Shown here: in pieces, positions 14,878-15,267 of the stretch
How positions within the stretch are numbered: the first letter of the stretch is position 1
Layout of the letters: every line of letters begins with the position of its first letter
Source: Pedobacter sp.
GTDB lineage: Bacteria; Bacteroidota; Bacteroidia; Sphingobacteriales; Sphingobacteriaceae
DNA: 15,267 bases
Direction: 5' to 3'
Assembly: GCA_030149995.1 (NCBI GenBank)
Contig: JASLGV010000008.1
Location: 1 to 15,267 of the forward strand
Translations under genes and position numbers: made by a program
The notes under the pieces: model-generated
The model's input: the letters and a program-made list of their open reading frames with translations, nothing else
Databases searched by the model: none
What the model was told of the DNA's origin: nothing

Positions 14878-15267
14878 TGATTACTTTATTAACCATACAA
14901 GATACGGCACTACAAGACACAGCCAACGCTGTTAATTCAAATTTAAGTACACCGGCTCCGGAACTTCACTTTATTGATTTACTGTTTAAAGGTGGCTGGG
15001 TAATGATCCCACTGGCATTTTTGGCTTTTTTAGCACTTATTATTTTTGTTGAACGTTATTTAACCATAAAAAAATCAACCAAAGACGGTTCCAATCTGAT
15101 GATCCAGATCAGACAATATATCCACTCGGGTAATTTAGATGGTGCCATGGCTCTGCTTAGAAACAGCAACTCTCCCCTGTCGCGTATGCTTCAGAAAGGT
15201 TTGAAACGTATTGGCAGGCCAATTAAAGATATTGAAGCCGCTATTGAAAACGTAGGTAAACTGGAAG
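14877..15267 (+). CDS. MotA/TolQ/ExbB-family proton channel protein, 3'-truncated by window edge
   Basis: The first 130 residues are visible, starting at an ATG that shares its A with the TAA of the upstream gene. After a polar N-terminus comes L-L-F-K-G-G-W-V-M-I-P and a transmembrane helix (about residues 42-60, P-L-A-F-L-A-F-L-A-L-I-I-F) ending V-E-R-Y-L-T. A cytoplasmic region follows with S-P-L-S-R-M-L-Q-K-G-L and D-I-E-A-A-I-E-N. This is the standard first part of ExbB/TolQ proteins, which with ExbD/TolR conduct protons across the inner membrane to energise TonB or TolA. The remaining two helices lie beyond the window. In Bacteroidota such a gene is usually followed by exbD and tonB-like genes, so those are expected next. 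TolQ versus ExbB cannot be decided from this portion. Confidence 0.92.
   Translation, partial: MITLLTIQDTALQDTANAVNSNLSTPAPELHFIDLLFKGGWVMIPLAFLAFLALIIFVERYLTIKKSTKDGSNLMIQIRQYIHSGNLDGAMALLRNSNSPLSRMLQKGLKRIGRPIKDIEAAIENVGKLE

Overview
The window comes from a Bacteroidota chromosome, most likely a Sphingobacteriaceae member such as Pedobacter or Mucilaginibacter. The evidence is a SusC/SusD pair, a FecI/FecR regulatory pair in which the receptor carries an STN domain, AT-rich coding sequence, gene starts mostly lacking Shine-Dalgarno sequences, and a TTTG-N19-TAnnTTTG promoter. The genus is an inference. No RNA genes, CRISPR arrays, insertion sequences or integration sites were seen.

Region 1 (1-4545, + strand): the 3' part of a very large tetratricopeptide (TPR) protein, followed 4 nt later by a 567-residue outer-membrane barrel that resembles a TonB-dependent receptor without a plug. 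They look like a two-gene unit. A strong hairpin at 4588-4624 closes it, and also closes the convergent operon from the other side.

Region 2 (4695-13111, - strand, transcribed from right to left): an ECF sigma factor, a FecR anti-sigma factor, a SusC-type TonB-dependent transporter with STN domain, a SusD lipoprotein, and a secreted two-domain enzyme. The enzyme has an N-terminal PI-PLC/GDPD-like phosphodiesterase domain and a C-terminal alkaline phosphatase domain. Genes 3 to 5 are tightly packed, and SusD and the enzyme overlap by 7 nt. The arrangement resembles a self-regulated polysaccharide utilization locus, but the enzyme is a phosphodiesterase-phosphatase instead of a glycoside hydrolase. 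The likely job is capture of a phosphodiester-containing compound, release of phosphate and alcohol, and import of a product. Transcription is presumably induced through SusC-FecR-sigma surface signalling.

Region 3 (13112-13503): a divergent intergenic region of 392 nt. It has a good housekeeping promoter reading right and a -7-like box reading left just before the sigma gene.

Region 4 (13504-15267, + strand): a single-pass membrane protein with N-terminal HU-like domains and a C-terminal SPOR domain, then the start of a MotA/TolQ/ExbB proton-channel gene cut by the window edge. Their stop and start codons overlap by one base. This is a cell-envelope/Ton-type energy module, in principle able to power the neighbouring SusC transporter.
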